Assembly: GCA_016935715.1 (NCBI GenBank)
Contig: JAFGQJ010000103.1
Coordinates: 1 to 25,348, forward strand
Length of the DNA: 25,348 nt
Source: Spirochaetales bacterium
GTDB lineage: Bacteria > Spirochaetota > Spirochaetia > SZUA-6 > DRHE01
Reading direction: 5' to 3'
How positions within the stretch are numbered: position 1 is the first letter of the stretch; each line of letters begins with the position of its first letter. Positions 1 to 7,073 of this stretch are shown piece after piece. The translations under genes and the position numbers were made by a program. The notes below the pieces were generated by a model. The model saw nothing but the letters and a program-made list of their open reading frames with translations, was not told the origin of the DNA and ran no database searches.

Positions 1-72
1 ATCCTGCTGATCTATTCCCTGGGAACCAAGTATCTGGTAAGGGGATTGACCGCCGGAGCGGTCAAGAGCTGA
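1..72 (+). CDS. Carbohydrate ABC transporter permease, C-terminal end (partial)
   Basis: The window opens inside an open frame of 23 codons followed by TGA at 70-72. The visible peptide ends in GLTAGAVKS. Binding-protein-dependent sugar permeases of the MalG/AraQ type commonly end in a very similar KGLTAGAVKG tail, so this is probably the last transmembrane helix and tail of the inner-membrane permease of a sugar ABC importer. The rest of the gene lies upstream of the window. It is followed on the same strand by the hydroxyacid dehydrogenase gene and likely supplies the substrate for that operon. The family assignment rests on a short tail only. Confidence 0.6.
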   Translation: MLLIYSLGTKYLVRGLTAGAVKS

Positions 73-78
73 CGGCGC

Positions 79-107
79 TTGACAGACTCGGATTACCCGT
101 CTACGCT
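79..107 (+). promoter_or_regulatory. Possible sigma70-type promoter for the catabolic operon
   Basis: TTGACA at 79-84 is a perfect -35 hexamer. It is separated by 17 bases from TACGCT at 102-107, which keeps the TA....T frame of a -10 box but matches only 3 of 6 positions. It lies just after the permease stop codon and about 80 bases before the dehydrogenase start, so it would give an internal promoter with a leader containing the hairpin at 126-143. The call rests on the -35 and the spacing. Confidence 0.35.
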
Positions 108-125
108 GGTCGTAGTACCGAACCG

Positions 126-143
126 TGTTCGCCCGAGCGAACA
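126..143. promoter_or_regulatory. Perfect 18-bp inverted repeat, operator or leader hairpin
   Basis: TGTTCGC (126-132) and GCGAACA (137-143) are exact inverted copies around the 4-base centre CCGA. The element lies between the possible promoter at 79-107 and the first dehydrogenase gene. There is no T-run after it, so it does not look like an intrinsic terminator. Its size and CG-rich centre resemble operators of LacI-type sugar regulators, but the regulator is not in this window. A related core, TTCGC-N3-GCGAA, occurs upstream of the AOR gene at 21213-21225. Confidence 0.4.
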
Positions 144-187
144 AAATGGACGGTGCGATCTGATTCGAGCGTGAGGATTCGTACGGG

Positions 188-1147
188 ATGATGAACAAGA
201 AAGTACTGGTGGCTTCCAACTGGTTCTCCAGGTACTGTTCCCAGGCCAAGTCGCTGCTCCTGGAGCATGGCTGTGAGATCATGGAGAACGAAACCGATCG
301 TGCCCTGTCCTTCCAGGAGCTTGAGCCCCTGGTAGCGGATCTTGGCGCGGTGATCGCCGGACTTGAGATCTGGAACAGGGGGCTTCTGCAGCGGGCCCGG
401 AAACTGAAGATCATCGCCCGCTGGGGTGCGGGATACGACAACATCGATGTTGACTGCGCCCGGGAGCTGGGCATCAAGGTGACCAACGCCCGGGGGGTCC
501 CCTCCGGCTCCGTGGCGGAGTTCACCGTCGGGATAATGATATCCGGACTGAGGAGGATCCCCCAGAAGAACGCCTGGATGCATCAGGGGGTGTGGAAACA
601 GGTGATGAGCAGTGAGCTTTGCGGCAAGTCGGTGGGGCTGGTCGGATTCGGATCCATCGGCCGGCTGGTGGCGGAAAAGCTGAAGGGTTTCGGCGTGAAG
701 CTTTTTGCCTACGATCCCCTGGCGGATACGGCGACCGCCGAGCGGCTCGGGGTCACCCTCCTGCCCTTCGGGGAACTGCTGGCTGGTTGCGACATAATCA
801 GCCTGCACCTTCCCGGCTCCCCGGAGAACAGGCACCTGTTCGGCGCCGAGCAGTTCGGCCGGATGCGGGACGGGGCCTATTTCATCAATACGTCCAGGGG
901 AAATCTGGTCGATGAATCCGCCCTGTACGACGCCCTGGTCGGAGGGAAGCTGAGTGGGGCGGCCGTCGATGTCTACGAGAGAGAACCCTTGGATCCGGTC
1001 AGCCCGCTTTTGGAAGTGGAAGACCTCCTGCTCACACCACATGTAGCCGCCTTCACCCGGGAGAATTTCCATCGCGTCAGTCTGGTCGTGACCCGCGCCG
1101 TGATCGATGTGTTCGAAGGCAGGGAGCCGGAGAACCTGGTAAGCTGA
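188..1147 (+). CDS. D-2-hydroxyacid dehydrogenase (SerA/SlcC-like)
   Basis: This is a 319-residue NAD-dependent D-isomer-specific 2-hydroxyacid dehydrogenase, a cytoplasmic enzyme that interconverts a 2-hydroxyacid and its 2-keto acid. The Rossmann motif G153-F-G155-SI-G158-R is intact. The catalytic triad can be placed as R237 in NTSRGNLVDE, E266 in REP and H285 in TPHVAAF, with family-typical spacing. It has the length of the catalytic part of phosphoglycerate dehydrogenase and lacks an ACT domain, so a catabolic hydroxyacid is more likely than serine biosynthesis. The start at 188 is 10 bases after GAGGA at 173-177; ATG 191 is possible. It sits 5 bases before an Ldh2-type dehydrogenase, the arrangement expected of a stereo-inverting pair. 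(S)-sulfolactate dehydrogenase SlcC belongs to this family, but the substrate here is unknown. Confidence 0.88.
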   Translation: MMNKKVLVASNWFSRYCSQAKSLLLEHGCEIMENETDRALSFQELEPLVADLGAVIAGLEIWNRGLLQRARKLKIIARWGAGYDNIDVDCARELGIKVTNARGVPSGSVAEFTVGIMISGLRRIPQKNAWMHQGVWKQVMSSELCGKSVGLVGFGSIGRLVAEKLKGFGVKLFAYDPLADTATAERLGVTLLPFGELLAGCDIISLHLPGSPENRHLFGAEQFGRMRDGAYFINTSRGNLVDESALYDALVGGKLSGAAVDVYEREPLDPVSPLLEVEDLLLTPHVAAFTRENFHRVSLVVTRAVIDVFEGREPENLVS

Positions 1148-1152
1148 AAATC

Positions 1153-2211
1153 ATGAAAACAGTATCGGTCGAGCGCCTGCGCAGCATCTGCAGCCGGGTG
1201 TTCGCGGCCTGCGGGGCAGCTGCGGGGGAAGTGGAGATCCTCACCGACGAGCTCATCGAATCGAGCCTGCTGGGAATCGACACCCACGGTGTGGTTCTGC
1301 TTTCTCAATATGTCTATGAGGTGCTGGACCGCACCATACGTCCCGGCGCCCCTTTTACCATTCTCCGGGAAACGCCGAGCACCGCGGTCGTGGACTGCGG
1401 CTTCGATTTCGGCCTGGTCAGTGCCCGGAGAATCGCGGATCTGGTCATCCGCAAGGCCGGCTCCGCCCACATCGCCTGTGTTGTCAGTCAGCGGACCCAT
1501 CACGTCTCCCGCCTGGGTTCGCATGTGCAAAAGCTGGCGGACAGCGGATTCATCGGACTGGGCTACGTGGCGGCCAGCACCCAGTACGGCCACAGGCCGA
1601 TCGTCGCACCTTGGGGCGGCCGGGAGGGACGTTTCAGCACCAACCCGCTCGCCTACGCCGTTCCTACGCGGGATCTGCCCATCGTCTTCGACATGAGCAC
1701 CGCCATGACCTCCCAGGGAAGAGTACGGGCCGCGATTCGCCGGTCGGAAACCCTTCCGGAGGGGTACATCCAGGACGGGGAGGGAAGACCGACAACGGAT
1801 CCGAACGACCTCTACGGGTCTCCACCCGGTTCGATTTTGCCCTTCGGATTCGCCCTGGGGCACAAAGGCTACGGCCTTGCCCTGCTTACCGAGATCATGG
1901 CGGGGACGCTGGCCGGTCGGGCCGTCGATCCGGAGGATCTACAGGACCACTACAGCAATCAGCTCTGCCTGATCGCCATGGATCCGGAAAGTTTTTGCGG
2001 CCGGGAAGAGTTCTATGACCTGGCCGCCGAGCTTTCGGTCTATCTGAGCGCCACACCGCCGGCTCCGGGTTTCGAAGAGGTCGTCCTTCCCGGAACCCTG
2101 GAGCGTAGAACCCGGGCAAGGCGGCTTGTCGAAGGGATCCCCATCGACGAGGAAGGCTGGAACAACATGAAGAAGGCTGCATCTCGCGTCGGGATTGATA
2201 TCGAGGCCTGA
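1153..2211 (+). CDS. Ldh2/malate-lactate dehydrogenase family oxidoreductase
   Basis: This is a 352-residue NAD(P)-dependent oxidoreductase of the Ldh2 family (malate/L-lactate, ureidoglycolate, (R)-sulfolactate and 2,3-diketo-L-gulonate dehydrogenases). Family landmarks are DTHG at 43-46, the histidine-containing THHVSRLG at 115-122, STNP around 162-165 and GHKGYGL near 236-242. The family is not Rossmann-folded and usually acts on small 2-hydroxy or 2-keto acids in the cytoplasm. The start follows the stop of the D-hydroxyacid dehydrogenase by 5 bases with no clear Shine-Dalgarno, so translation is probably coupled. The YiaK member of this family travels with a YiaL protein in Escherichia coli, and a YiaL/YhcH protein is also encoded in this locus. 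The exact substrate cannot be read from sequence. Confidence 0.87.
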   Translation: MKTVSVERLRSICSRVFAACGAAAGEVEILTDELIESSLLGIDTHGVVLLSQYVYEVLDRTIRPGAPFTILRETPSTAVVDCGFDFGLVSARRIADLVIRKAGSAHIACVVSQRTHHVSRLGSHVQKLADSGFIGLGYVAASTQYGHRPIVAPWGGREGRFSTNPLAYAVPTRDLPIVFDMSTAMTSQGRVRAAIRRSETLPEGYIQDGEGRPTTDPNDLYGSPPGSILPFGFALGHKGYGLALLTEIMAGTLAGRAVDPEDLQDHYSNQLCLIAMDPESFCGREEFYDLAAELSVYLSATPPAPGFEEVVLPGTLERRTRARRLVEGIPIDEEGWNNMKKAASRVGIDIEA

Positions 2212-2216
2212 CGCGG

Positions 2217-3140
2217 ATGAAGACACTGCTCGAGCTGCACGGCATCATCACCGTGCTCAACACCCCCTTCAGCCAAGACGGTGCGGTGGATCTTCCCTCC
2301 CTGCGGAAGAACGTGCGCTATGCCCTGGAGGCGGGGGTTGCGGGTTTCCTGGTCCCGGCCATGGCCGCCGAGGTGGACAAGCTCTCCCCTGAGGAACGGC
2401 GGCGGATCGTGGAAGCGGTTCTGCAGGAGAGCGGCGGCCGGGTGCCGGTGATCGGCGGCGCCTCCGCTGCCACCGGGGCGGAGCGGAAGGCAAACACCGC
2501 AGCCCTGATCGGGCTGGGCTGCCACGGAATCCTGGCCGGTATCCCTTTCGAGGATGAGATCCAGTACGAACGGGAGGTGAGGGAGCTGGACCGCCTGAAG
2601 CCGGGATTCCTCATGCTCCAGGATTGGGATTTTTCAGGCTACGGCCTTCCGGTCTCCCTGATCGTCCGCCTGTTCCGCGAGGTCGACAGCTTCCGCTGCC
2701 TCAAGGTCGAGGTGGTGCCGGCGGGGGTGAAGTACACCGAGGTGTTGAATGAGACCGGGGGCAGGCTGCACGTTTCAGGGGGCTGGGCGGTGATGCAGAT
2801 CATCGAGGCCCTGGATCGGGGCGTGCACGCCTTCATGCCCACCGGGATGCACGAAGTGTACACCCGCATCTACAGACTGTACCGGGAGGGCAGGCGGGAG
2901 CAGGCCCGGGAGCTGTTCGAGCAGCTGCTCCCGGTGCTGGCATTTGCCAACCAGCATCTGGACATCTCGATACACTTCTTCAAACGTCTCCTGCACCGGC
3001 AGGGGATCTATGCCACGCCCCGGGTGCGGGAGCCGATCCTGCCCTTCGACGAGGTCCACGAAAAAGTGGCGGAGGAGATGATCCTGCGGGTGATCGAGCT
3101 CTGCCGGCAGGTGCGGATGCCGGGCAGCCGCCCGGAGTGA
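2217..3140 (+). CDS. DapA/NanA-family aldolase or lyase (non-canonical)
   Basis: This is a 307-residue TIM-barrel protein of the dihydrodipicolinate synthase/N-acetylneuraminate lyase family, which uses a Schiff-base lysine to make or break C-C bonds next to pyruvate-like keto acids. K163 in CLKVEVVP fits the Schiff-base lysine, followed by the conserved HVSGGWAVMQ and FMPTGMHEVYT segments. The usual YNxP motif with the catalytic tyrosine is not present: the corresponding strand reads MLQDWDFSG. That argues against housekeeping DapA and for a catabolic subfamily. It starts 5 bases after the Ldh2 gene and is followed by the sulfatase, so cleavage of a keto-deoxy sugar acid is a reasonable inference. 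Confidence 0.85.
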   Translation: MKTLLELHGIITVLNTPFSQDGAVDLPSLRKNVRYALEAGVAGFLVPAMAAEVDKLSPEERRRIVEAVLQESGGRVPVIGGASAATGAERKANTAALIGLGCHGILAGIPFEDEIQYEREVRELDRLKPGFLMLQDWDFSGYGLPVSLIVRLFREVDSFRCLKVEVVPAGVKYTEVLNETGGRLHVSGGWAVMQIIEALDRGVHAFMPTGMHEVYTRIYRLYREGRREQARELFEQLLPVLAFANQHLDISIHFFKRLLHRQGIYATPRVREPILPFDEVHEKVAEEMILRVIELCRQVRMPGSRPE

Positions 3141-3154
3141 TTCGCCCGGAGTGA
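3129..3154. repeat. 12-bp direct duplication over the aldolase stop codon
   Basis: CGCCCGGAGTGA occurs at 3129-3140 and again at 3143-3154, a period of 14 bases. The first copy encodes the last residues RPE and the stop codon of the aldolase; the second is untranslated. It looks like a short tandem duplication at the gene end. No function is evident. Confidence 0.6.
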
Positions 3155-3160
3155 GCCGTC

Positions 3161-3182
3161 GGGCCTCCGAATGGAGAGGCCC
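3161..3182 (+). promoter_or_regulatory. Intra-operon GC hairpin between aldolase and sulfatase genes
   Basis: GGGCCTC (3161-3167) and GAGGCCC (3176-3182) form a perfect 7-bp stem with an 8-base loop, 21 bases after the aldolase stop. No T-run follows, so termination is unlikely; segmental mRNA stability or weak attenuation is possible. The sulfatase Shine-Dalgarno GGAGGA lies just downstream. Confidence 0.35.
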
Positions 3183-3209
3183 CGGGAGGGAGAATAGCGG
3201 AGGATCGCA

Positions 3210-4742
3210 ATGGAAACATCCGGACCGAACGTACTGTTTCTCATCATGCACGATGTCGGGCGGCGCTACGGCTGCTACGGAAACCCGCGGGTGATCAGCC
3301 CAAACGTCGACGCCCTGGCCTCCGAGTCGCTGCGCTTCGAAAACCACTACTGCCACTGGCCCCTCTGCGGGCCTTCCCGGGCCAACATCTTCACCGGCTG
3401 CCGGCCCCTCACCACGCAGCGCTTCGACAACCGGCCTTTTTTCCCCGCATTCCGGGAGCGCAGCTGGGAGGATTTCCGCTCCCTGCCGGAGCTTTTCCGT
3501 CTTCACGGCTACCGGACCTTCGGAACCGGCCTGGTCTTCCACGACGTGGATGACGAGCCTTCCTGGAGCGACGGTTTCTGGAGACCTTCCCTGCCGGCGG
3601 AGGAGCGCCGCTGGATCCGGATTGCCCAGGAGGCTTCCCCCAATCCCTGGCTCGACCGGGATTCCTCTCGACTGATAGAGGAGCGTCTGCAGCGCCTTCG
3701 TGAGGCGGGAATGGGTGAGGAAGATCTGAAACGCCCCGAGAATCTTCGCAGGTTCCGCGGTCCCGCCGTGGAGGCCGCGGAGGTTGCGGATAACGCCTAC
3801 TTCGACGGGCAGGCCGCCGAGAAAGCAATCGACTGGATCCACGGCCGCGGCGCCCCGGGACCCTTCTTTCTGGCCGTGGGCTTCACCGCCGGACACCTGC
3901 CCTTCAACTGTCCGGGGAAGTACTGGGATCTCTACGACCGGTCTGCGCTGCAGCTTCCCGAATACCGGCAGCCGCCGCTGGGCAGCCCGGAGTGGGTGGA
4001 GGGGGATTCGGAACCGGTGCAGTACTACACGCAGAGCGGCTACGATCGACCCTGGCACGCGGACGAGGAGCAGTCCCGGGAGCTGCTGCACGGGCGTTAC
4101 GCCGTGATCAGCTACATCGACGCCCTGGTCGGCGAAATCCTGGAAGCCCTGCGCAGCAGCGGCCTGTACGACGATACCCTGGTCGTGCTGACCAGCGATC
4201 ACGGCTTTCACGACGGTGAGCACGGCTACTGGGGCAAGCACAACCTCTGGGAGCGCTCCCTGACCGTGCCCCTGCTGCTGCGCCTGCCCTGCGGCGGGTC
4301 GCTGCCGGAAGGCGGCGGGCGGGCGGACGGAGGCTCCGCAGTCGGTGCGTTGACCGAGCACGTGGATTTGTACCCCACGCTCTGCGAGCTGTGCGGCCTG
4401 GAGAAACCGCAATGGCTGGAGGGGCAGAGCCTTGTTCCCCTGATCGCGGATCCGGGCCGGGAGTGGAAGCGGGCGGTCTTCAGCCACCGCAGGCACATGT
4501 GGCACGACCGCCTGCAGGTCTACGATATCGCCCACACGGTCCGTACCGGACGCTACCGCTACACGCTGTACCTGGACGGCCGGGGAAAGCGGCTGTACAG
4601 GGAACTGTTCGACTACCTCGAGGACCCGCTGGAGACCGAAAACCGTGCCGGGCTGCCCGGCTGTCGGGAGACCGCGGCCGAGCTGCAACGGATGATCCAG
4701 GGGGGCTGGAGAGAGCAGCGGCCACCGGTTGGAATGCCATGA
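3210..4742 (+). CDS. Type I sulfatase, cytoplasmic
   Basis: This is a 510-residue sulfatase of the alkaline phosphatase superfamily, which hydrolyses sulfate esters. C53-G-P-S-R57 is the CxPSR signature whose cysteine is converted to formylglycine by a maturase not seen in this window. The metal-site region near the N-terminus reads H14-D15 instead of the common DD, as in HDxGR-type sulfatases. D330-H331-G, followed by GEHGYWGKH, matches the C-terminal metal/substrate site of iduronate-2-sulfatase-like enzymes. The protein begins METSGPNVLFLIMHD with no signal peptide, so it should act in the cytoplasm on imported substrate. The start at 3210 has GGAGGA upstream. It lies within the sugar-acid operon. 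Confidence 0.92.
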   Translation: METSGPNVLFLIMHDVGRRYGCYGNPRVISPNVDALASESLRFENHYCHWPLCGPSRANIFTGCRPLTTQRFDNRPFFPAFRERSWEDFRSLPELFRLHGYRTFGTGLVFHDVDDEPSWSDGFWRPSLPAEERRWIRIAQEASPNPWLDRDSSRLIEERLQRLREAGMGEEDLKRPENLRRFRGPAVEAAEVADNAYFDGQAAEKAIDWIHGRGAPGPFFLAVGFTAGHLPFNCPGKYWDLYDRSALQLPEYRQPPLGSPEWVEGDSEPVQYYTQSGYDRPWHADEEQSRELLHGRYAVISYIDALVGEILEALRSSGLYDDTLVVLTSDHGFHDGEHGYWGKHNLWERSLTVPLLLRLPCGGSLPEGGGRADGGSAVGALTEHVDLYPTLCELCGLEKPQWLEGQSLVPLIADPGREWKRAVFSHRRHMWHDRLQVYDIAHTVRTGRYRYTLYLDGRGKRLYRELFDYLEDPLETENRAGLPGCRETAAELQRMIQGGWREQRPPVGMP

Positions 4743-4788
4743 GCCGATCGTGTCGGCGCGCTGGTTCGTGCGAAGAAAGTGGAGTAGA

Positions 4789-4864
4789 CTGAAGCGCCGG
4801 ATTCATACCGGCTGCGGGCAGGCGCGCAAGCCGGGCGGCCCATTCGCCGATGACTGCGCTTCAG
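4789..4864 (+). promoter_or_regulatory. Structured 76-nt leader upstream of yhcH
   Basis: CTGAAGCGC at 4789-4797 and GCGCTTCAG at 4856-4864 are perfect 9-bp inverted arms closing a 58-base interior. The interior holds smaller complementary segments: CCGG with CCGG around ATTCATA, GGGC with GCCC, and GGC with GCC around GCGCAA. The closing stem ends just before the Shine-Dalgarno GAGGAGGAG at 4873-4881. This could be a leader RNA controlling translation of the next gene. It matches no riboswitch class I know, and GC-rich DNA folds easily, so confidence is modest. Confidence 0.3.
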
Positions 4865-4886
4865 AGGCGTCGAGAGGAGGAGAAAA

Positions 4887-5342
4887 ATGATCCTGGATGT
4901 TCTCGAGAATCGCGGGCGATACGAACAGCTGCATCCCCGCATCGGAAAGGCACTGGCGTACCTGGGCGAAACGGATTTCACCGCGATGGCGGAGGGCAGG
5001 CACCCGATCGACGGGGATGATCTCTACGCCCTCGTTCTGTCCTACGAAACGGAGGCTGAGAAGGATCGTCGTTTCGAGGCGCACAGGAACTACATCGATA
5101 TCCAGTGCATCCTCTCCGGGCGGGAGATCATCTACTGGGCTCCGACTGAGGAGCTGTCCGTGCTGGAGGATTATTCGCAGCAGCAGGACGTGGTGTTTCT
5201 CTCCGGGGAAGCGCGAGGCGAGCTGCGGCTGACCGCCGGCAGCTTCGCCGTGTTCTACCCGGAGGACGCCCACAAGCCCAACTGCGCCTGGGACGAGCCG
5301 CAGCAGGCACGCAAGGTGGTGGTCAAGGTCCGGGTGGGTTGA
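4887..5342 (+). CDS. YhcH/YjgK/YiaL family protein (DUF386)
   Basis: This 151-residue cupin-fold protein belongs to the YhcH/YjgK/YiaL family. The family-defining segments are HRNYIDIQ at 66-73 and FYPEDAHKP at 123-131, which supply metal-binding residues of the beta-barrel; the length is typical. Members sit in operons for sialic acid (YhcH), diketo-gulonate (YiaL) and other sugars, and are thought to help handle sugar anomers or epimers, although the reaction is poorly defined. The start is backed by a strong Shine-Dalgarno, GAGGAGGAG at 4873-4881. A 144-base gap containing a possible structured leader separates it from the sulfatase. Its presence supports a sugar or sugar-acid substrate for the operon. 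Confidence 0.9.
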   Translation: MILDVLENRGRYEQLHPRIGKALAYLGETDFTAMAEGRHPIDGDDLYALVLSYETEAEKDRRFEAHRNYIDIQCILSGREIIYWAPTEELSVLEDYSQQQDVVFLSGEARGELRLTAGSFAVFYPEDAHKPNCAWDEPQQARKVVVKVRVG

Positions 5343-5370
5343 TCCATACCCGCATCGGGGCAAGCGATCA

Positions 5371-6513
5371 ATGGACAGCCGCACCCGGGCAGCCGATCCC
5401 ATCCGCGGGAAGTTCCGCTTTTTCGAGGAGTTCTGGAGCGGGGAGGGTTCCTGTGCCATTCTGTTCACGGAGCCGCATCTGGCCAGGGGCAGGCCGTACC
5501 TCCGCCACGATCTGGTGGAGCAGCACCGGGACGTGGGAAAGCACCTGGAAGAGCGCCTGCTGGAAGTCGAACCGCACCTGGAGCTTGTCGACGACGGTAT
5601 TCCCACGATTCGCTCCGACCTGGGAACCACGCTGCTGCCCAGCGGTTTGGGTTTGCGCATCGAGGTCCAGCCGGAGCTCCACCCCTGGCTGAGCGAGCAC
5701 CTCAGCCCGGAGCGGTACCTCGGCCTCCAGACTCCCCTGGACCCGGAGGATCTGCTGAAAAACGAGATGCTCTTCTCCTGGAGTTTTTACCAGCTGTTCA
5801 GCAGGCGCAAAGAGCAGGGTCTCGTCCCGGCAGAGGTATACCCGTACGTTCCGGACACCCAGGGGATCTTCGATCTCTCCCACCTGATTGTGGGAACCGA
5901 CCTCCTGTACCTGCTGAGCGACCATGCTGCTCAGGTTCTGAAGATTCAGGAGCGAAGTCTCGAGATTTTCCTGACCGTTACCGGACTGTTCAAGGGGCTC
6001 CTGGGAGAAAGCAGTGGTTCCATGGTGCACGGGCACGGCATGCCGATCGGAGCCTGGTTCCCGGACACGGGAGCCCGCATCTCCGAGGACAGCGCGACCC
6101 TGATCTCCGATGAGATGATCGGAACTTTCTGTCTGCCCTTCATCCGGCGGGCGGCCGGGCCCTTCGGACGGCTGTTCATGCACTACTGCGGGCATCACCC
6201 CGGCTTCCTGGAGATGCTCTGCCGGATGCAGGAGATCTCCACCCTGAACCTGGGGAATCCGGAGATGTACGATCCGGAGCAGCTGTTTTCCCTGTGCGGC
6301 AGGAGCGGTACCGTGTACTTCGGGCACCTGCCCCTGCTCGACGGCGAGGACGGAGAGAGCTACCTGGAGCGGCTGGCCGATCTGTGCCGGCGCCACCGGA
6401 CACGCCTGATCCTGGTGTCGGCCTATCATCCCCGCGGAAGTGCGGAAAAGGCCGCCCTGGTGCGGCGCTGGCACCGCCTGACCGCTCCGACGGCGTTCCG
6501 AAGCCGGAGCTAA
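5371..6513 (+). CDS. URO-D/MtaA-like family protein
   Basis: This 380-residue protein resembles the uroporphyrinogen decarboxylase-fold family that includes cobamide methyltransferases such as MtaA, MtbA and CmuA. H271-Y-C273-G gives the HxCG zinc-ligand pattern of the methyltransferase branch. Family-like segments include FPDTGARISEDSATLIS and FCLPFIRR in the TIM barrel. It lacks the N-terminal substrate-binding region expected of true HemE. It begins 28 bases after yhcH on the same strand, with only a weak GGGG upstream, so it probably belongs to the sugar operon. A role in moving a methyl group, for example from an O-methylated sugar, is inference. It ends convergently with the next gene, overlapping by 4 bases. 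Confidence 0.72.
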   Translation: MDSRTRAADPIRGKFRFFEEFWSGEGSCAILFTEPHLARGRPYLRHDLVEQHRDVGKHLEERLLEVEPHLELVDDGIPTIRSDLGTTLLPSGLGLRIEVQPELHPWLSEHLSPERYLGLQTPLDPEDLLKNEMLFSWSFYQLFSRRKEQGLVPAEVYPYVPDTQGIFDLSHLIVGTDLLYLLSDHAAQVLKIQERSLEIFLTVTGLFKGLLGESSGSMVHGHGMPIGAWFPDTGARISEDSATLISDEMIGTFCLPFIRRAAGPFGRLFMHYCGHHPGFLEMLCRMQEISTLNLGNPEMYDPEQLFSLCGRSGTVYFGHLPLLDGEDGESYLERLADLCRRHRTRLILVSAYHPRGSAEKAALVRRWHRLTAPTAFRSRS

Positions 6514-7019
6514 TCCGTCCTCGCGGAGAGAAATTCCCTCAGCTTCTGATGGTCGGAGAAACTGCAGGTACTGGGACGAACATATTCCTCCAGATACTCC
6601 TCCACGCTCGAGCATCTGCGCCAGAGGGCGAACTCTTTGCAGGCGATGTCCATCTCGCCGGCGCAGGCGACCTCCATGCTCCGCCCGTATTCGAGAGCGA
6701 TCGGCTGAAGGGGATCTCCGCCGAAGGCACGTACATACAGGTTGGTTTCCCGCTCCCCCTGCGGGGAACCGAAGGAAAAGACCTTGGTGATGTGGGGGAA
6801 AACGCAGGCAAAACCGACCCCCCCCAGGGACTGTGATCGGAGCTGGTCAATGGTCTGTTCTTTCGTCCGGCGAGCTTCAGCCCACTCATACCTGCTCCGA
6901 TCCTCTCTCCCCAGGATCTGGAGAAAATAGAGCTTGAAGCGGGATTTTACATCGACTTCCAGCACGGCCGTTCCTGACGGTTCGGATGTGTATGGTACGG
7001 ATGGTTCCGCGAAATTCAT
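6510..7019 (-). CDS. Hypothetical protein, 169 aa
   Basis: I do not recognise this protein. The reading frame is 169 residues, has no signal peptide or membrane segment and contains four cysteines. The central part (RTKEQTIDQLRSQSLG, then FSFGSPQGERETNLYVRAFG) looks like a soluble alpha/beta domain. A strong Shine-Dalgarno AAGGAGG is placed 7 bases before the ATG at 7019, which argues that it is a real gene. It is transcribed toward the URO-D-like gene and their stop codons overlap within CTAA at 6510-6513. It is divergent from csaA. No function is proposed. Confidence 0.7.
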   Translation of the reverse strand: MNFAEPSVPYTSEPSGTAVLEVDVKSRFKLYFLQILGREDRSRYEWAEARRTKEQTIDQLRSQSLGGVGFACVFPHITKVFSFGSPQGERETNLYVRAFGGDPLQPIALEYGRSMEVACAGEMDIACKEFALWRRCSSVEEYLEEYVRPSTCSFSDHQKLREFLSARTD

Positions 7020-7073
7020 GGGGCGACCTCCTTATCGTCATATCTTACCGGAGACAGAGCAATTGATACAGGA

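Noticed and set aside
2775..4688. A 637-codon open frame on the minus strand
   Set aside because: It is antisense to the well-supported aldolase and sulfatase genes and its translation is low-complexity Pro/Gly/Val/Gln-rich, as expected from GC-rich codon shadows.
4789..4864. A possible tRNA, because the folded element is 76 nt long
   Set aside because: The closing stem is 9 bp instead of 7, there is no GTTCRA-type T-loop, no recognisable anticodon arm and no D-loop GG pattern.
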